From: Firmicutes bacterium UBA5493
GTDB lineage: Bacteria; Bacillota; Limnochordia; Darwinibacteriales; Darwinibacteriaceae
NCBI GenBank assembly: GCA_002424045.1
Contig: DIPH01000006.1
Span: 1-14,799 of the forward strand
Direction of reading: 5' to 3'
DNA: 14,799 bases
Shown: piece after piece, positions 1 to 7,341 of the stretch
Numbering within the stretch: the stretch's first letter is position 1
Layout: every line of letters begins with the position of its first letter
Made by a program: the position numbers and the translations under genes
The notes under the pieces: generated by a model
What the model was told of the DNA's origin: nothing
The model's input: the letters and a program-made list of their open reading frames with translations, nothing else
Database searches by the model: none

Positions 1-62
1 AGAGTTTTATGCAACGCTAGTGAGGATACTCGATCGACTTTTACTTTTTCCAGCATGCCCAT
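1..62 (-). CDS. Partial DUF3794-like protein, N-terminal 20 residues (paralogue of the next gene)
   Basis: Only the first 20 codons are inside the window; the gene runs off the left edge. The translation begins MGMLEKVKVDRV, nearly identical to the first 12 residues of the 186-residue protein encoded just upstream on the same strand (MGMLEKVKLDRV), and then diverges. The ATG at 62-60 is preceded by an AAGGAG-type ribosome site, which supports this start. The two genes are therefore tandem paralogues. Function is unknown; see the neighbour for the DUF3794 suggestion. Confidence 0.7.
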   Translation of the reverse strand, partial: MGMLEKVKVDRVSSLALHKT

Positions 63-227
63 CTCCCTCTCTCCTTTTCCGTGTTCTGATCTCGTTTCCC
101 CAGGCCGCCAAAGGCTAGCACTTCCACAGCCTGCTTTTCTTACAATGTATGCACGAACATGGCGGTGGAAATAAGACAGGATTCCCGTTTCACGACATAG
201 AAAGGGATTGCAGATAGCATGTGCTTC

Positions 228-266
228 AAAAAAAGGAAGCGGAAACCCAAAACTCGTTAGCGCTTC
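228..266 (-). terminator. Probable rho-independent terminator overlapping a stop codon
   Basis: On the minus strand GAAGCG (266-261) pairs with CGCTTC (241-236). A second short AAC/GTT pairing lies inside, then comes C and a run of seven T (234-228). The 5' arm includes the last codons and the stop codon of the 186-residue protein, so the hairpin forms immediately at the gene end. The interior is interrupted, so it is weaker than the other terminators here. The rest of 63-256 shows no gene. Confidence 0.5.
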
Positions 267-817
267 TTTTTGTCATTCGGAGTAATAATGACTTTGGTAG
301 TAACATTCGGTTGCTTTCCCAAAGTGACAAATGTTTGAACCTCTTCGACCAACTTCAGTTTGAGCTGGATTTTAACCAGGTTATGGAAGACCCCTTCAAG
401 GCCTCCGGGAGAGATTCTAATGTCCCGTATCTCCGTATCAACGTTTAGGCGAAAAACATGGCACCTGATGTTATTGATCGTAACACCAGGGGGGAGACAG
501 CATTTCTGAAACGTAACCTCTTTGATGAAACGGAATGCATACTCAAGATCAAATGGCTCACCCTTAGCGCAATGACCGCGAGGAGTAACGGTGAGTTCCT
601 CCTGGATCATAAACTCCACGTCTGTTCCCACATGTTTGCCAACTTGTTTCATCCTACAGCCTAACACAGCAGCCGTGGCGTGCCCACTGATCTGCGGATC
701 CGAACCGATACTTGTCCCCTCTGGGGCCCTAAACACAGTATCTCGATTCTTCTCAGATAGGTAAAAAATCTCATCACAAATCACCCGATCGAGCTTAACC
801 TTCTCAAGCATACCCAT
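257..817 (-). CDS. DUF3794/SPOCS-like hypothetical protein, 186 aa
   Basis: A soluble 186-residue protein with no signal peptide or membrane segment. The pattern is beta-rich: an ISGHATAAVLG strand near residues 43-53, an F-x-F-x-K-x-V segment followed by PPG near 95-111, and an alternating strand VKIQLKLKLVEEVQ at 148-161. This order (hydrophobic strand, F..V..PG, then V-x-V-x-V strand) recalls the DUF3794/SPOCS repeat found in SipL and other spore-envelope proteins of Clostridia, but the match is by eye and weak. It ends with a basic DKKKR tail. The ATG at 817 has AGGAGG eight bases upstream; a second ATG is at codon 3. A paralogue starts downstream at 62, and a sporulation-type -10 lies upstream. 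It is divergent from the ABC operon. Confidence 0.75.
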   Translation of the reverse strand: MGMLEKVKLDRVICDEIFYLSEKNRDTVFRAPEGTSIGSDPQISGHATAAVLGCRMKQVGKHVGTDVEFMIQEELTVTPRGHCAKGEPFDLEYAFRFIKEVTFQKCCLPPGVTINNIRCHVFRLNVDTEIRDIRISPGGLEGVFHNLVKIQLKLKLVEEVQTFVTLGKQPNVTTKVIITPNDKKKR

Positions 818-871
818 AGTCGATGCCTCCTAGCAAACGGTCTATTCTTGGGTCCATCTCTCATCTCCTCA

Positions 872-878
872 TAGTATG
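872..878 (-). promoter_or_regulatory. Possible sporulation-sigma -10 element
   Basis: CATACTA(T) on the minus strand, about 55 bases before the ATG at 817, resembles the -10 of sigma-E/sigma-G promoters (CATACA-T, CATACTA). I see no convincing -35 partner. A similar CATACATT occurs at 151-144, upstream of the paralogue. Short AT-rich matches like this arise by chance, so the call rests mainly on the gene type. Confidence 0.22.
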
Positions 879-981
879 AAAGTCCTACCGTTTTTGCTAC
901 TGTGGTTTGTCAGGGAGCCTTGCGATGAAATTGCGAAATTCAGTAAATTAAACGGGGTCCAGGCCCGCCTTGCGCGTTGCG

Positions 982-1014
982 TGTCACTTTCATGTCACCT
1001 AGGAGTTGTATAGT
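982..1014 (+). promoter_or_regulatory. Promoter of the ABC operon with OmpR-type direct repeat
   Basis: Two exact TGTCAC half-sites (982-987 and 993-998) are 11 bp apart, one helical turn, and are followed by a -10-like TATAGT at 1009-1014. No good -35 stands 16-18 bp upstream of that -10; the repeat occupies the position instead. That is the usual layout of a promoter activated by a phosphorylated OmpR-family regulator. The regulator encoded at 5903-5229 is the obvious candidate. A start site near 1021 would leave a leader of about 23 bases before the ATG at 1044. Confidence 0.5.
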
Positions 1015-1043
1015 TAAGGCAGATCATGCGAAAGGAGATTAAC

Positions 1044-1718
1044 ATGACCATTCTTAAAACGCTCAATCTGAGCAAAGTGTATCCCGGCACGGAGCCTGTA
1101 GTTGCCGTCGACAAGGTAAACTTCATGTTGGAAAAGGGTGAACATATTGCCATCGTCGGAGACAGTGGCTCAGGAAAGTCCACTCTCCTTCATATGCTTG
1201 GGGGGGTTGACAAGCCCACTGAGGGACAGATTTTCATTCAAGACGTGGACGTTACCACTTTAAACGAAAAAGATATGGCCATCTTTCGTCGCCGCAATAT
1301 CGGGATTATCTATCAATTCTTCAACCTGATTCCTAATCTCACTGTAGAAAAGAACATCCTACTCCCCCTACTTTTAGACGGGCGCAAAGCAGATCCAAGC
1401 TTTTTGCAAGAAGTAGTTCAAACCTTAGGAATCGAGAACAAAACGAAGCGCTTTCCTCAACAATTGTCCGGTGGAGAGCAGCAACGCGTGGCCATTGCCC
1501 GTAGCCTGGTGACACGTCCAGCAGTGATTTTGGCGGATGAACCAACCGGTAATCTGGATCGCAAAAACACAGAAGAGATCACTTCACTTTTTCGCCTTGT
1601 TAACCAGCGGTTCCAAACAACTCTGGTACTGATCACCCACGATGAAAAGGTCGCCCTCTCCTGCGACCGGGTACTGACTATGGTTGATGGGGCATTACAC
1701 GAAAGGAGGGCCTCATGA
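1044..1718 (+). CDS. ABC transporter ATP-binding protein, MacB/LolD type
   Basis: ATPase subunit of an export-type ABC transporter, 224 residues. Walker A GDSGSGKST is at 39-47, the Q-loop Gln at 91, the signature LSGGE at 141-145, Walker B VILADE at 161-166 followed by PTGNLD, and the H-loop His at 199. The conserved TGNLD and the short length are typical of the LolD/MacB/BceA clade. An in-frame ATG exists at 1026, but AAAGGAG at 1031-1037 lies inside that extension and is six bases from the ATG at 1044, so I start there. The stop overlaps the permease start (ATGA), so the two are translationally coupled. It powers the permease, probably moving a peptide, antibiotic or lipid out of the membrane. 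Confidence 0.93.
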   Translation: MTILKTLNLSKVYPGTEPVVAVDKVNFMLEKGEHIAIVGDSGSGKSTLLHMLGGVDKPTEGQIFIQDVDVTTLNEKDMAIFRRRNIGIIYQFFNLIPNLTVEKNILLPLLLDGRKADPSFLQEVVQTLGIENKTKRFPQQLSGGEQQRVAIARSLVTRPAVILADEPTGNLDRKNTEEITSLFRLVNQRFQTTLVLITHDEKVALSCDRVLTMVDGALHERRAS

Positions 1719-4240
1719 AAATCATTTCTGAGTTAGCGAAAGCAAGTACCAAGCATCGCGAAAACTCCGTGGCCATTCGTGCTTCTATTCTGGTTGCAGT
1801 GATCATGATGGGAACCTTACTTTTCATTTATAGTGAGTTGGAGCTGAGTGAGTGGAAGTATCACCAAGAACTGTTTGGAAACTACCATGTCCAGCTCTAT
1901 GGAATCTCAGAATCTGAGTATAAACAATTGCAGGCAAACGAAGAAGTCAAGACACTAGAACTCTCCCAGGAAATCCGATTTGAGAACCTTCCATTTCAGC
2001 GCGACGGTATTGATATCTATTTTCAGTCTCCCGCTCTATTGAACACCAGCTTTTTTACTGATGCCCGCTCCCTGAGGGGAACATTGCCTAAACAAGCAGA
2101 TGAAATTCTAGTGTCAGAAGTTTTTGTGCTGGAGAATCCAGAGTACAGCTTAGGAAGTGCAATTCGTTTGGGGTCTAAAGACTACACCATTACTGGCATT
2201 TACGAAGAACACCTCTATAGCTTTGAAAAGAACTACCAATTCTTTGGTCAGCTGTCCTTTGACCATAGTGCACATCTATTTGCAACCGCTGGCAATGTTG
2301 ATGTCGCCATCTGGTTTCAAGACGAACGCGACACCTATCGACTCACGCGCCAAATCCTTGAAGACTTGGAAAGGGGCGATGAAAAGGAAGTGCTTAAAAC
2401 TGGCGGTTTGCACTATAATACCCGCTACCTTGATGGGAAACTCATCTTCCAATCAGGCCTAGTTCCTTCCCGAGACTTTTTGGAACGCTGGAGCTTGCGT
2501 GTCGGACTCTTAGCTTGCATAGCCCCCCTCTTTATCGTCATGATATACAATGCTTTTAATGTTTGGAGTAGTCAGGACTTGCGCCAAATTGGTTTGCTGA
2601 AAAGTAATGGGATGACGCCCAAGCAGGTTCGCCGTTTGATCAGAGAAAAAGCCCTGCGTCTAAGCTTGCGACCTATCCTTCTAGGGCTCGTCTTAGCCTA
2701 TGGATGTACCAATTTGCTCTTTTATCTGATGTGGCTCAACGAAAAGGCTTCTGGATTTGTGTATTCATCGGCCCGAAGACAGCTTAGTCTGCTGACCCCT
2801 AATCCATGGGTCTTTATCTCCTTGTTCCTCTTAGCTGTACTTTGCGTGCTTGTGGCCGCCTTGAAACCCGCACGACGCAGTAGCAAACTGTCTATCATTG
2901 ACGCCATGAAAGGCAGCCAACCACAAAGAACGAAATTGCGATTACGTTTGACTGGTTACGGCAAAAACATCACTCGAAGCCTAGGCAAGGACAACATTTT
3001 TAGCTATAAGCGCACATTTCGCGGTATGGCCATTGCCATGGCCTTAGCAGGTATGGTCTTTAGCAGTGTTCTCATTATCCAGTCACAACGAGGGCTGGAG
3101 ACACTATATAACACACCAAGTTCACCGTACAACCTGACCAGCACCTTTTTCACCATCCAAAAGGCTCCCCGCAGTCTCTTGGAGGAGCTAAAAACGATCC
3201 CTAACATTAAGAGTAGTCACGTCTTTACAAGTTACAATTTTAAATATCTACCAGGGGAAAACCAGGGCTTTATCTCCGATGAACTACAAGTTTCGCTCCA
3301 GAGAACGAAACAAACGTATCACCCGACAGTTACCATATATGGACTAGAAGACCCTGATTTCCATGCCCTTTTAGCACAAAATGGCTTCAATCCAGGGGAA
3401 GATGAAGGTTTTCTGTTGTTAAACCAAACAGCCCAAAATCCCCACAGGGCGTATAAACATCGTAGCTATGTTCCCCTCTCACAAGAGGGCGCGACCACGT
3501 TAGTGGTGCAAGATGGCAAGGATAACGAACGCTATCACTTGCCTATTGCGGGTCGTATCAATGAGTTTCCCTATGATCTCTATCCCCTGTGGCCGGATCA
3601 AATTGCCCTTTTTACCTCTATGAGCGAACTCGAAGAGTTCCGATTGCAACATGACAAAGTGGACGCATACTATTCCATCACGTATAGTATAAAAGTCGCC
3701 ACCGATCTAGAGGTGTTGCCGACCGTGACAGAAGCTGTACTCGACACCTTGCATGCCTACATTCCCAAATCAGACACCTTTACCCGCAATCAGTTAGGTG
3801 ATTTGGCCAGCCAAGAGGAGCAATACAGAAATGAGTTGCTGCTTACCATCTCCGCTCAGATTCTTTTTGTGATTATTGGTCTATCCAATGCCTATAACAG
3901 CGTTCATATGAATCTCAAAGCTCGCACCCGGGATTTTGCTTTGTTACGAAGCGCTGGAATGACGGAAAATCAACTAAAGAAAATGCTTGGTTACGAGACC
4001 TTTTTCCTGATCCGGCAGGTAGTTGGCTACTATGTCCTAATGCTTGCCCTTGGCGTCTGGGCTCTCTCCGCCAAAAAACATTATATGTTTTCACCCTGGC
4101 AACTAGCTTTGAACTTGAATTTCCCGCTCTTAATCTTCTTTTTTGTCATTAGTATTGTGGGAATATGGGCCGCCATGGAGAGTGGCCGACGTAAAGTGCT
4201 AGGCCAAAGCATCATTGCTACATTGCAGCAAAGCTATTGA
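1715..4240 (+). CDS. ABC transporter permease, duplicated FtsX/MacB fold
   Basis: An 841-residue permease made of two similar halves. TM1 lies at about 22-41, an extracytoplasmic domain at about 45-255, TM2-4 at about 262-283, 322-342 and 365-385; then TM5 at about 436-456, a second external domain at about 460-705, and TM6-8 at about 708-730, 766-786 and 802-822. Coupling-helix motifs follow the first post-domain helix of each half (GLLKSNGMTPKQ and ALLRSAGMTENQ), as in FtsX/MacB permeases. Eight helices with two external domains fit the LolC/E- or YknZ-like duplicated type, not the ten-helix BceB type with a single large loop. The start overlaps the ATPase stop by four bases. The 3' end overlaps the convergent kinase gene by seven bases. 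The substrate cannot be read from sequence. Confidence 0.9.
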   Translation: MKIISELAKASTKHRENSVAIRASILVAVIMMGTLLFIYSELELSEWKYHQELFGNYHVQLYGISESEYKQLQANEEVKTLELSQEIRFENLPFQRDGIDIYFQSPALLNTSFFTDARSLRGTLPKQADEILVSEVFVLENPEYSLGSAIRLGSKDYTITGIYEEHLYSFEKNYQFFGQLSFDHSAHLFATAGNVDVAIWFQDERDTYRLTRQILEDLERGDEKEVLKTGGLHYNTRYLDGKLIFQSGLVPSRDFLERWSLRVGLLACIAPLFIVMIYNAFNVWSSQDLRQIGLLKSNGMTPKQVRRLIREKALRLSLRPILLGLVLAYGCTNLLFYLMWLNEKASGFVYSSARRQLSLLTPNPWVFISLFLLAVLCVLVAALKPARRSSKLSIIDAMKGSQPQRTKLRLRLTGYGKNITRSLGKDNIFSYKRTFRGMAIAMALAGMVFSSVLIIQSQRGLETLYNTPSSPYNLTSTFFTIQKAPRSLLEELKTIPNIKSSHVFTSYNFKYLPGENQGFISDELQVSLQRTKQTYHPTVTIYGLEDPDFHALLAQNGFNPGEDEGFLLLNQTAQNPHRAYKHRSYVPLSQEGATTLVVQDGKDNERYHLPIAGRINEFPYDLYPLWPDQIALFTSMSELEEFRLQHDKVDAYYSITYSIKVATDLEVLPTVTEAVLDTLHAYIPKSDTFTRNQLGDLASQEEQYRNELLLTISAQILFVIIGLSNAYNSVHMNLKARTRDFALLRSAGMTENQLKKMLGYETFFLIRQVVGYYVLMLALGVWALSAKKHYMFSPWQLALNLNFPLLIFFFVISIVGIWAAMESGRRKVLGQSIIATLQQSY

Positions 4241-5232
4241 TTGCCAGCAATGTTTCTATAAAACCGCATCTCAAACTCGCTCCCATCCGAAGAAGAATGC
4301 ACAAGTAGTTCTCCCCGGTGTTTCTGAACAATGGATTTTGCTAGGGAGAGTCCAATGCCGAACCCCTGAGACTGGGGATTGCTCTTATAAAACCGTTCAA
4401 AAACTCTCTTTTGCTGCTCCGGGGTAAGCCCCGGCCCCCGATCTTTAACCGTAATGCTTTGGAAGATGGCATTTTGATGAAGCAAAACATGGATTTCTGC
4501 CCCATGGGGCGATGCTTCCACCGCATTCTTGACGATATTAAGCAGCGCTTCCATGAGCCACATCCGATCGCCCACTAGCACATAGTCATCGCCAATGACT
4601 TCTATCGTCAGCTCTTTCTGGCGCAGGATCTGATCAAGGCAGAACTCCACATCAATGAACAAACCCTGCGCCGAAAAAGGCTCCATCTCCAGAGTAATGG
4701 AGCCAGCATCGAGAGAAGAGAGCTTGAGGAGTAGATTGCTGAGATCATAGAGATGCTCAATCTGTTGGCGAATTCGCATTTGATATTCCTCAGCATGCTT
4801 CGCATCAGATTCCAAAAGTTCCAGAAGCAATAGTACCCCCGTCAAGGGGGTCTTAATTTGGTGGGTCACATCCTCCATATTACGCTTCAATTGTTCCTTA
4901 GCCTGGAGGGCCTGGTCGCGGATACTTCGCTGACTTACCAAACTTTTCTGGATCTCGTCACGTAAGGAACCGAAACAGTCATCCTGAAGGGGAATGTTTT
5001 CTGTTCTTTCCTCGATGGACTGCAACAAGTTCGACAAATCTTCTGTAGCACGACGAAATTCATCCCCTTCTTTTTTCTCCCACAGGATATGCAAGAAACC
5101 CAAGGAGGCTGTCAAAAGGAAGAGCCACAAGATACTGGCCCAGTCAAACCGAGGATTATGGTAGAGGATGACGCAGGTTCCTGCAAAGGAGGCAAGGGCA
5201 AAAAATGGGGTTTTCAAAACGCTACATTTCAT
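4234..5232 (-). CDS. Intramembrane-sensing sensor histidine kinase
   Basis: 332-residue kinase partner of the OmpR-type regulator. Two N-terminal helices (about 8-24 and 31-51) are separated by only a few residues, so there is no external sensor domain. This is the layout of BceS-like kinases that sense through an associated ABC transporter. The HisKA H-box is HQIKTPL with the phosphorylated His at 124; the N-box contains NIVKNAVEA (232-240), G1 is DRGPG (264-268), the F-box is FERFYKS, and G2 is GFGIGLSLAK (290-299). The start codon overlaps the regulator stop (ATGA), with GGAGG seven bases upstream inside the regulator. Its stop lies within the 3' end of the convergent ABC permease. It probably monitors that transporter, but this is inferred from proximity and topology. 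Confidence 0.92.
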   Translation of the reverse strand: MKCSVLKTPFFALASFAGTCVILYHNPRFDWASILWLFLLTASLGFLHILWEKKEGDEFRRATEDLSNLLQSIEERTENIPLQDDCFGSLRDEIQKSLVSQRSIRDQALQAKEQLKRNMEDVTHQIKTPLTGVLLLLELLESDAKHAEEYQMRIRQQIEHLYDLSNLLLKLSSLDAGSITLEMEPFSAQGLFIDVEFCLDQILRQKELTIEVIGDDYVLVGDRMWLMEALLNIVKNAVEASPHGAEIHVLLHQNAIFQSITVKDRGPGLTPEQQKRVFERFYKSNPQSQGFGIGLSLAKSIVQKHRGELLVHSSSDGSEFEMRFYRNIAGNQ

Positions 5233-5903
5233 TCGTCTCCCTCCGCCATCCTGTAGCCTATACCACGCACAGTACGGATATAATCTTGATAAGGCTCGAG
5301 CTTTTCCCTGAGCCGTTTGATAGAAACAGACAAGGTGTTGTCATAAACATCGCCCCGCTCCCAGCCCCAGATGCGATCCAAGATGCGCTCCCGGGGCAAA
5401 GTGAGACCCTGGTTTTCCATGAAGAGTTCTAGAAGGTCATATTCCTTAGAGCTAAGCTCCAGCGGTCGATCACCGACTAGCGCCATGTTTGTGGACTTAT
5501 GGAGCACGAGTCTTCCACAGCGCAGTGCTTGTTCATTATCGCCTAAGGAGGCCCTTCTCAAAATTGCCTCCATTCGAGCCTTTAAGACGGGGAGGGAAAA
5601 GGGCTTGGTGAGATAGTCGTCTGCTCCAAGTGTGAGCCCCCGGACCATGTCTTTTTCCTGATCTCTGACCGTTAAAAGAAGTAGAGGGGTTTTCATGCCT
5701 AGAGAGCGAATGGAGGAGAGATACTCAAAGCCGTCACCGTCTGGAAGATTTAGATCAAGGATAATGAAGTCCTGCCCCTCGGGATGAATCCGGAAAGCGT
5801 CTTCTAAATTCAGACAGGTTGTTACCTCATTTCCCTGGGCTGCAAAAAAACGTTCTAGAGCGAAAGAGATATTGACATCATCTTCAATCACTAATATTTT
5901 CAT
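5229..5903 (-). CDS. OmpR/PhoB-family response regulator
   Basis: 224-residue transcription factor. The receiver domain (about 1-115) has the acidic pocket EDD at 7-9, the phospho-acceptor Asp at 50 (ILDLNLPDGDG), Thr 78 and Lys 100 (LTKPF). The winged-helix DNA-binding domain (about 125-220) contains LSSKEYDLLELF, a DNTLSVSIKRLREKL recognition region and the closing VRGIGYRM. An ORF extending to 5933 exists, but GAGGGGGA just upstream of the ATG at 5903 and the canonical MKILVIEDD start decide for 5903. It is cotranscribed with the kinase (four-base overlap). Its likely target is the TGTCAC direct repeat ahead of the ABC operon. Confidence 0.94.
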   Translation of the reverse strand: MKILVIEDDVNISFALERFFAAQGNEVTTCLNLEDAFRIHPEGQDFIILDLNLPDGDGFEYLSSIRSLGMKTPLLLLTVRDQEKDMVRGLTLGADDYLTKPFSLPVLKARMEAILRRASLGDNEQALRCGRLVLHKSTNMALVGDRPLELSSKEYDLLELFMENQGLTLPRERILDRIWGWERGDVYDNTLSVSIKRLREKLEPYQDYIRTVRGIGYRMAEGDE

Positions 5904-5939
5904 TGGATTCCCCCTCACAAAGACTGATCCCAAACGCTA

Positions 5940-5958
5940 GGTTGCCAAAATCGCAACC
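5940..5958. promoter_or_regulatory. Inverted repeat upstream of the regulator gene
   Basis: GGTTGC (5940-5945) and GCAACC (5953-5958) form a perfect 6-bp inverted repeat with a 7-bp spacer, about 37 bases before the regulator start codon. It may be an operator or a short hairpin in the leader. There is no T-run, so it is not a terminator. No clear sigma-A promoter was found in 5904-5983. Confidence 0.22.
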
Positions 5959-5983
5959 ACCTGCCACCTAGTTCACAGGCATC

Positions 5984-6115
5984 CTAAACCTGATGCAGAG
6001 CAACCATGGCTGAATTGGCAATAATGATATTACCATCTTCTTCTAGAAAAAGGACCTTAGCACCTCCCTTGAGATTCCGTTTCTTACGTATGTTGATTGG
6101 AATGTGCACAAGCAT
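5984..6115 (-). pseudogene. Relic of an AbrB/MazE-like antitoxin domain
   Basis: The 43-codon frame reads IPINIRKKRNLK, GGAKVLFLEEDGNIII and ANSAMVAL, the core of the swapped-hairpin AbrB/MazE/SpoVT DNA-binding domain (usual form: ..ITIPxEIRKKLxLKxGDKVLFLEEDG..). The normal opening (M..AKVTSKGQ) is missing, the frame runs back without an ATG or GTG into the terminator hairpin to an in-frame stop, and the usual C-terminal extension after MVAL is cut to three residues. No good ribosome site precedes the ATG at 6115, and no toxin gene is adjacent. I therefore call it a degraded fragment; a tiny functional protein is possible but less likely. Confidence 0.6.
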
Positions 6116-6136
6116 TCTTTGGTCAAGGTTTGGATC

Positions 6137-6178
6137 AAAAGAAAAAAGTAGACCCCAAGCGTTTGCTTAGGGACTACT
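6137..6178 (-). terminator. Strong rho-independent terminator after the lipoprotein gene
   Basis: A 14-bp stem with two non-Watson-Crick positions (arms 6178-6165 and 6160-6147 on the minus strand) closes on a four-base loop and is followed by TTTTTTCTTTT. It lies 22 bases after the stop of the lipoprotein gene, so it ends that transcript and separates the AbrB relic and the OmpR regulator operon from it. Confidence 0.88.
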
Positions 6179-6200
6179 AACAAGATAGTGAGAGCTCCTC

Positions 6201-7253
6201 TTAATTGTTAAAACCCCAGGTCTTTTGCACTACAACGCCTCCTCGAATTTCCACCGGACAGGAGCTGAAACCATACCCCTCGAAGATGGGCGACTTCTCC
6301 AGCGGTACTCCGTTACTATCGCTCAAATAGAAGGTATCCACTTTGTTCCAGGAGCTATACAAATAGATGTCAAAGTCATTGGGGTGAATGAAGCTCCATT
6401 CCCGAGTCACAGTTTCTTCCCTCTCTACCTTTACAGATTGCTGCGTTCTAGAGGTGATTTCGGCTGTTAGCGTTGTCTCGATCTCACCCCATCCCCACTG
6501 AGCCTTGGCCGTTGTCTCTGAAGTCAGGCGTTTAACCAGCTCTTGCGATTGCTCTATAGTTGTTCCTTGGCGGTGAGAGACAGTTTTTTTGAAATTCGTT
6601 CCCCGATCAAGAATTTGAGATTCTATCTGTTCAAAGTGTACACGATGACTGAGACGAGGGATCTCTGGAATCTCCTGATTCAATAGGGAATTCGCCCAAG
6701 TAGCGGGACTGGGATCATCGGGAAGCATGATTTCTCCATCCCAAACAAAGCGGCCCCATCCCCTTATAATTCGACCATTCATCCGTAGATACACCGAATT
6801 GGAGAAGAAGTCAACGGGATCTCCAATTTTGACGAGTTGGCTATCCGTCTTGCTAGGAAGGGAAACCCAGGGCGAAGTTGGTGTCGGAAAAGGATCTTCA
6901 TAGTCCCTCAAAAGTCCAGCAACTGTAATGGTAATTTCAGAAGCAACCCCATTGTATGTAGCTCTCAGTGTTACATCACCTTCGTAATCCCAATCAGAAG
7001 CTTGAAAATTGGATGCTCCCACAGTGCCAGAACCAACTACAATCTCCCATGTGGGCTTGACCGAGACTGCCCTTCCTGTCTTGGTCGTACCCAGTGCACT
7101 CAACTCAATTGCCTCTCCAAATGCGACTGTGCTGTCACTGGCAGCTAGCTCTAATGAAACAACATTCTTGAGACCACCGAAAAGACAACCAGACACTAAC
7201 ATGGCAAAGACTGTCACAATAACTAGGAATACTCGCATGGATCGTCCGTTCAT
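6201..7253 (-). CDS. Secreted lipoprotein with Ig-like N-terminal region, function unknown
   Basis: 350-residue predicted lipoprotein. A basic, hydrophobic signal (MRVFLVIVTVFAMLVSGC) ends in a lipobox with the lipidated Cys at 23. Residues about 31-113 look like a bacterial Ig-like domain (VVSLELAASDSTVAFGEAIEL through ITITVAG in broken segments). After a Pro-rich linker (about 120-135), residues about 205-290 are rich in Ser, Thr, Glu and Gln with alternating polarity and no long hydrophobic run, suggesting extended amphipathic strands. I do not recognise the family; a distant aerolysin/ETX-MTX2-like architecture is a speculation. The longer frame from 7271 is rejected because AAGGAGG falls inside it, six bases before the ATG at 7253. 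It has its own promoter and terminator and lies 88 bases after the NarL-type regulator, its likely controller. Confidence 0.8.
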   Translation of the reverse strand: MNGRSMRVFLVIVTVFAMLVSGCLFGGLKNVVSLELAASDSTVAFGEAIELSALGTTKTGRAVSVKPTWEIVVGSGTVGASNFQASDWDYEGDVTLRATYNGVASEITITVAGLLRDYEDPFPTPTSPWVSLPSKTDSQLVKIGDPVDFFSNSVYLRMNGRIIRGWGRFVWDGEIMLPDDPSPATWANSLLNQEIPEIPRLSHRVHFEQIESQILDRGTNFKKTVSHRQGTTIEQSQELVKRLTSETTAKAQWGWGEIETTLTAEITSRTQQSVKVEREETVTREWSFIHPNDFDIYLYSSWNKVDTFYLSDSNGVPLEKSPIFEGYGFSSCPVEIRGGVVVQKTWGFNN

Positions 7254-7287
7254 CATAGACCTCCTTCTCATTATGAAGCTCCTAGCT

Positions 7288-7315
7288 CCAGTCTATTCCA
7301 ACGGACTTCCATGTC
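7288..7315 (-). promoter_or_regulatory. Sigma-A-type promoter of the lipoprotein gene
   Basis: On the minus strand a perfect TTGACA (7315-7310) is followed after 16 bp by TAGACT (7293-7288), four of six matches to TATAAT. The predicted transcription start, near 7281, gives a leader of about 28 bases to the ATG at 7253. This lets the lipoprotein be expressed apart from the kinase-regulator pair. Confidence 0.5.
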
Positions 7316-7341
7316 AATTGCACTTGGGGACAGTTCGCGGA

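Noticed and set aside
804..857. A 17-codon frame (MDPRIDRLLGGIDYGYA) with an AGGAG site, overlapping the start of the 186-residue protein gene on the same strand.
   Set aside because: Too short to separate from chance, and half of it is forced by the ribosome site and start region of the real gene. No leader-peptide signature such as codon runs or an attenuator.
1715..4240. A BceB-type bacitracin permease.
   Set aside because: Hydrophobicity gives eight helices and two large external domains instead of ten helices with one loop.
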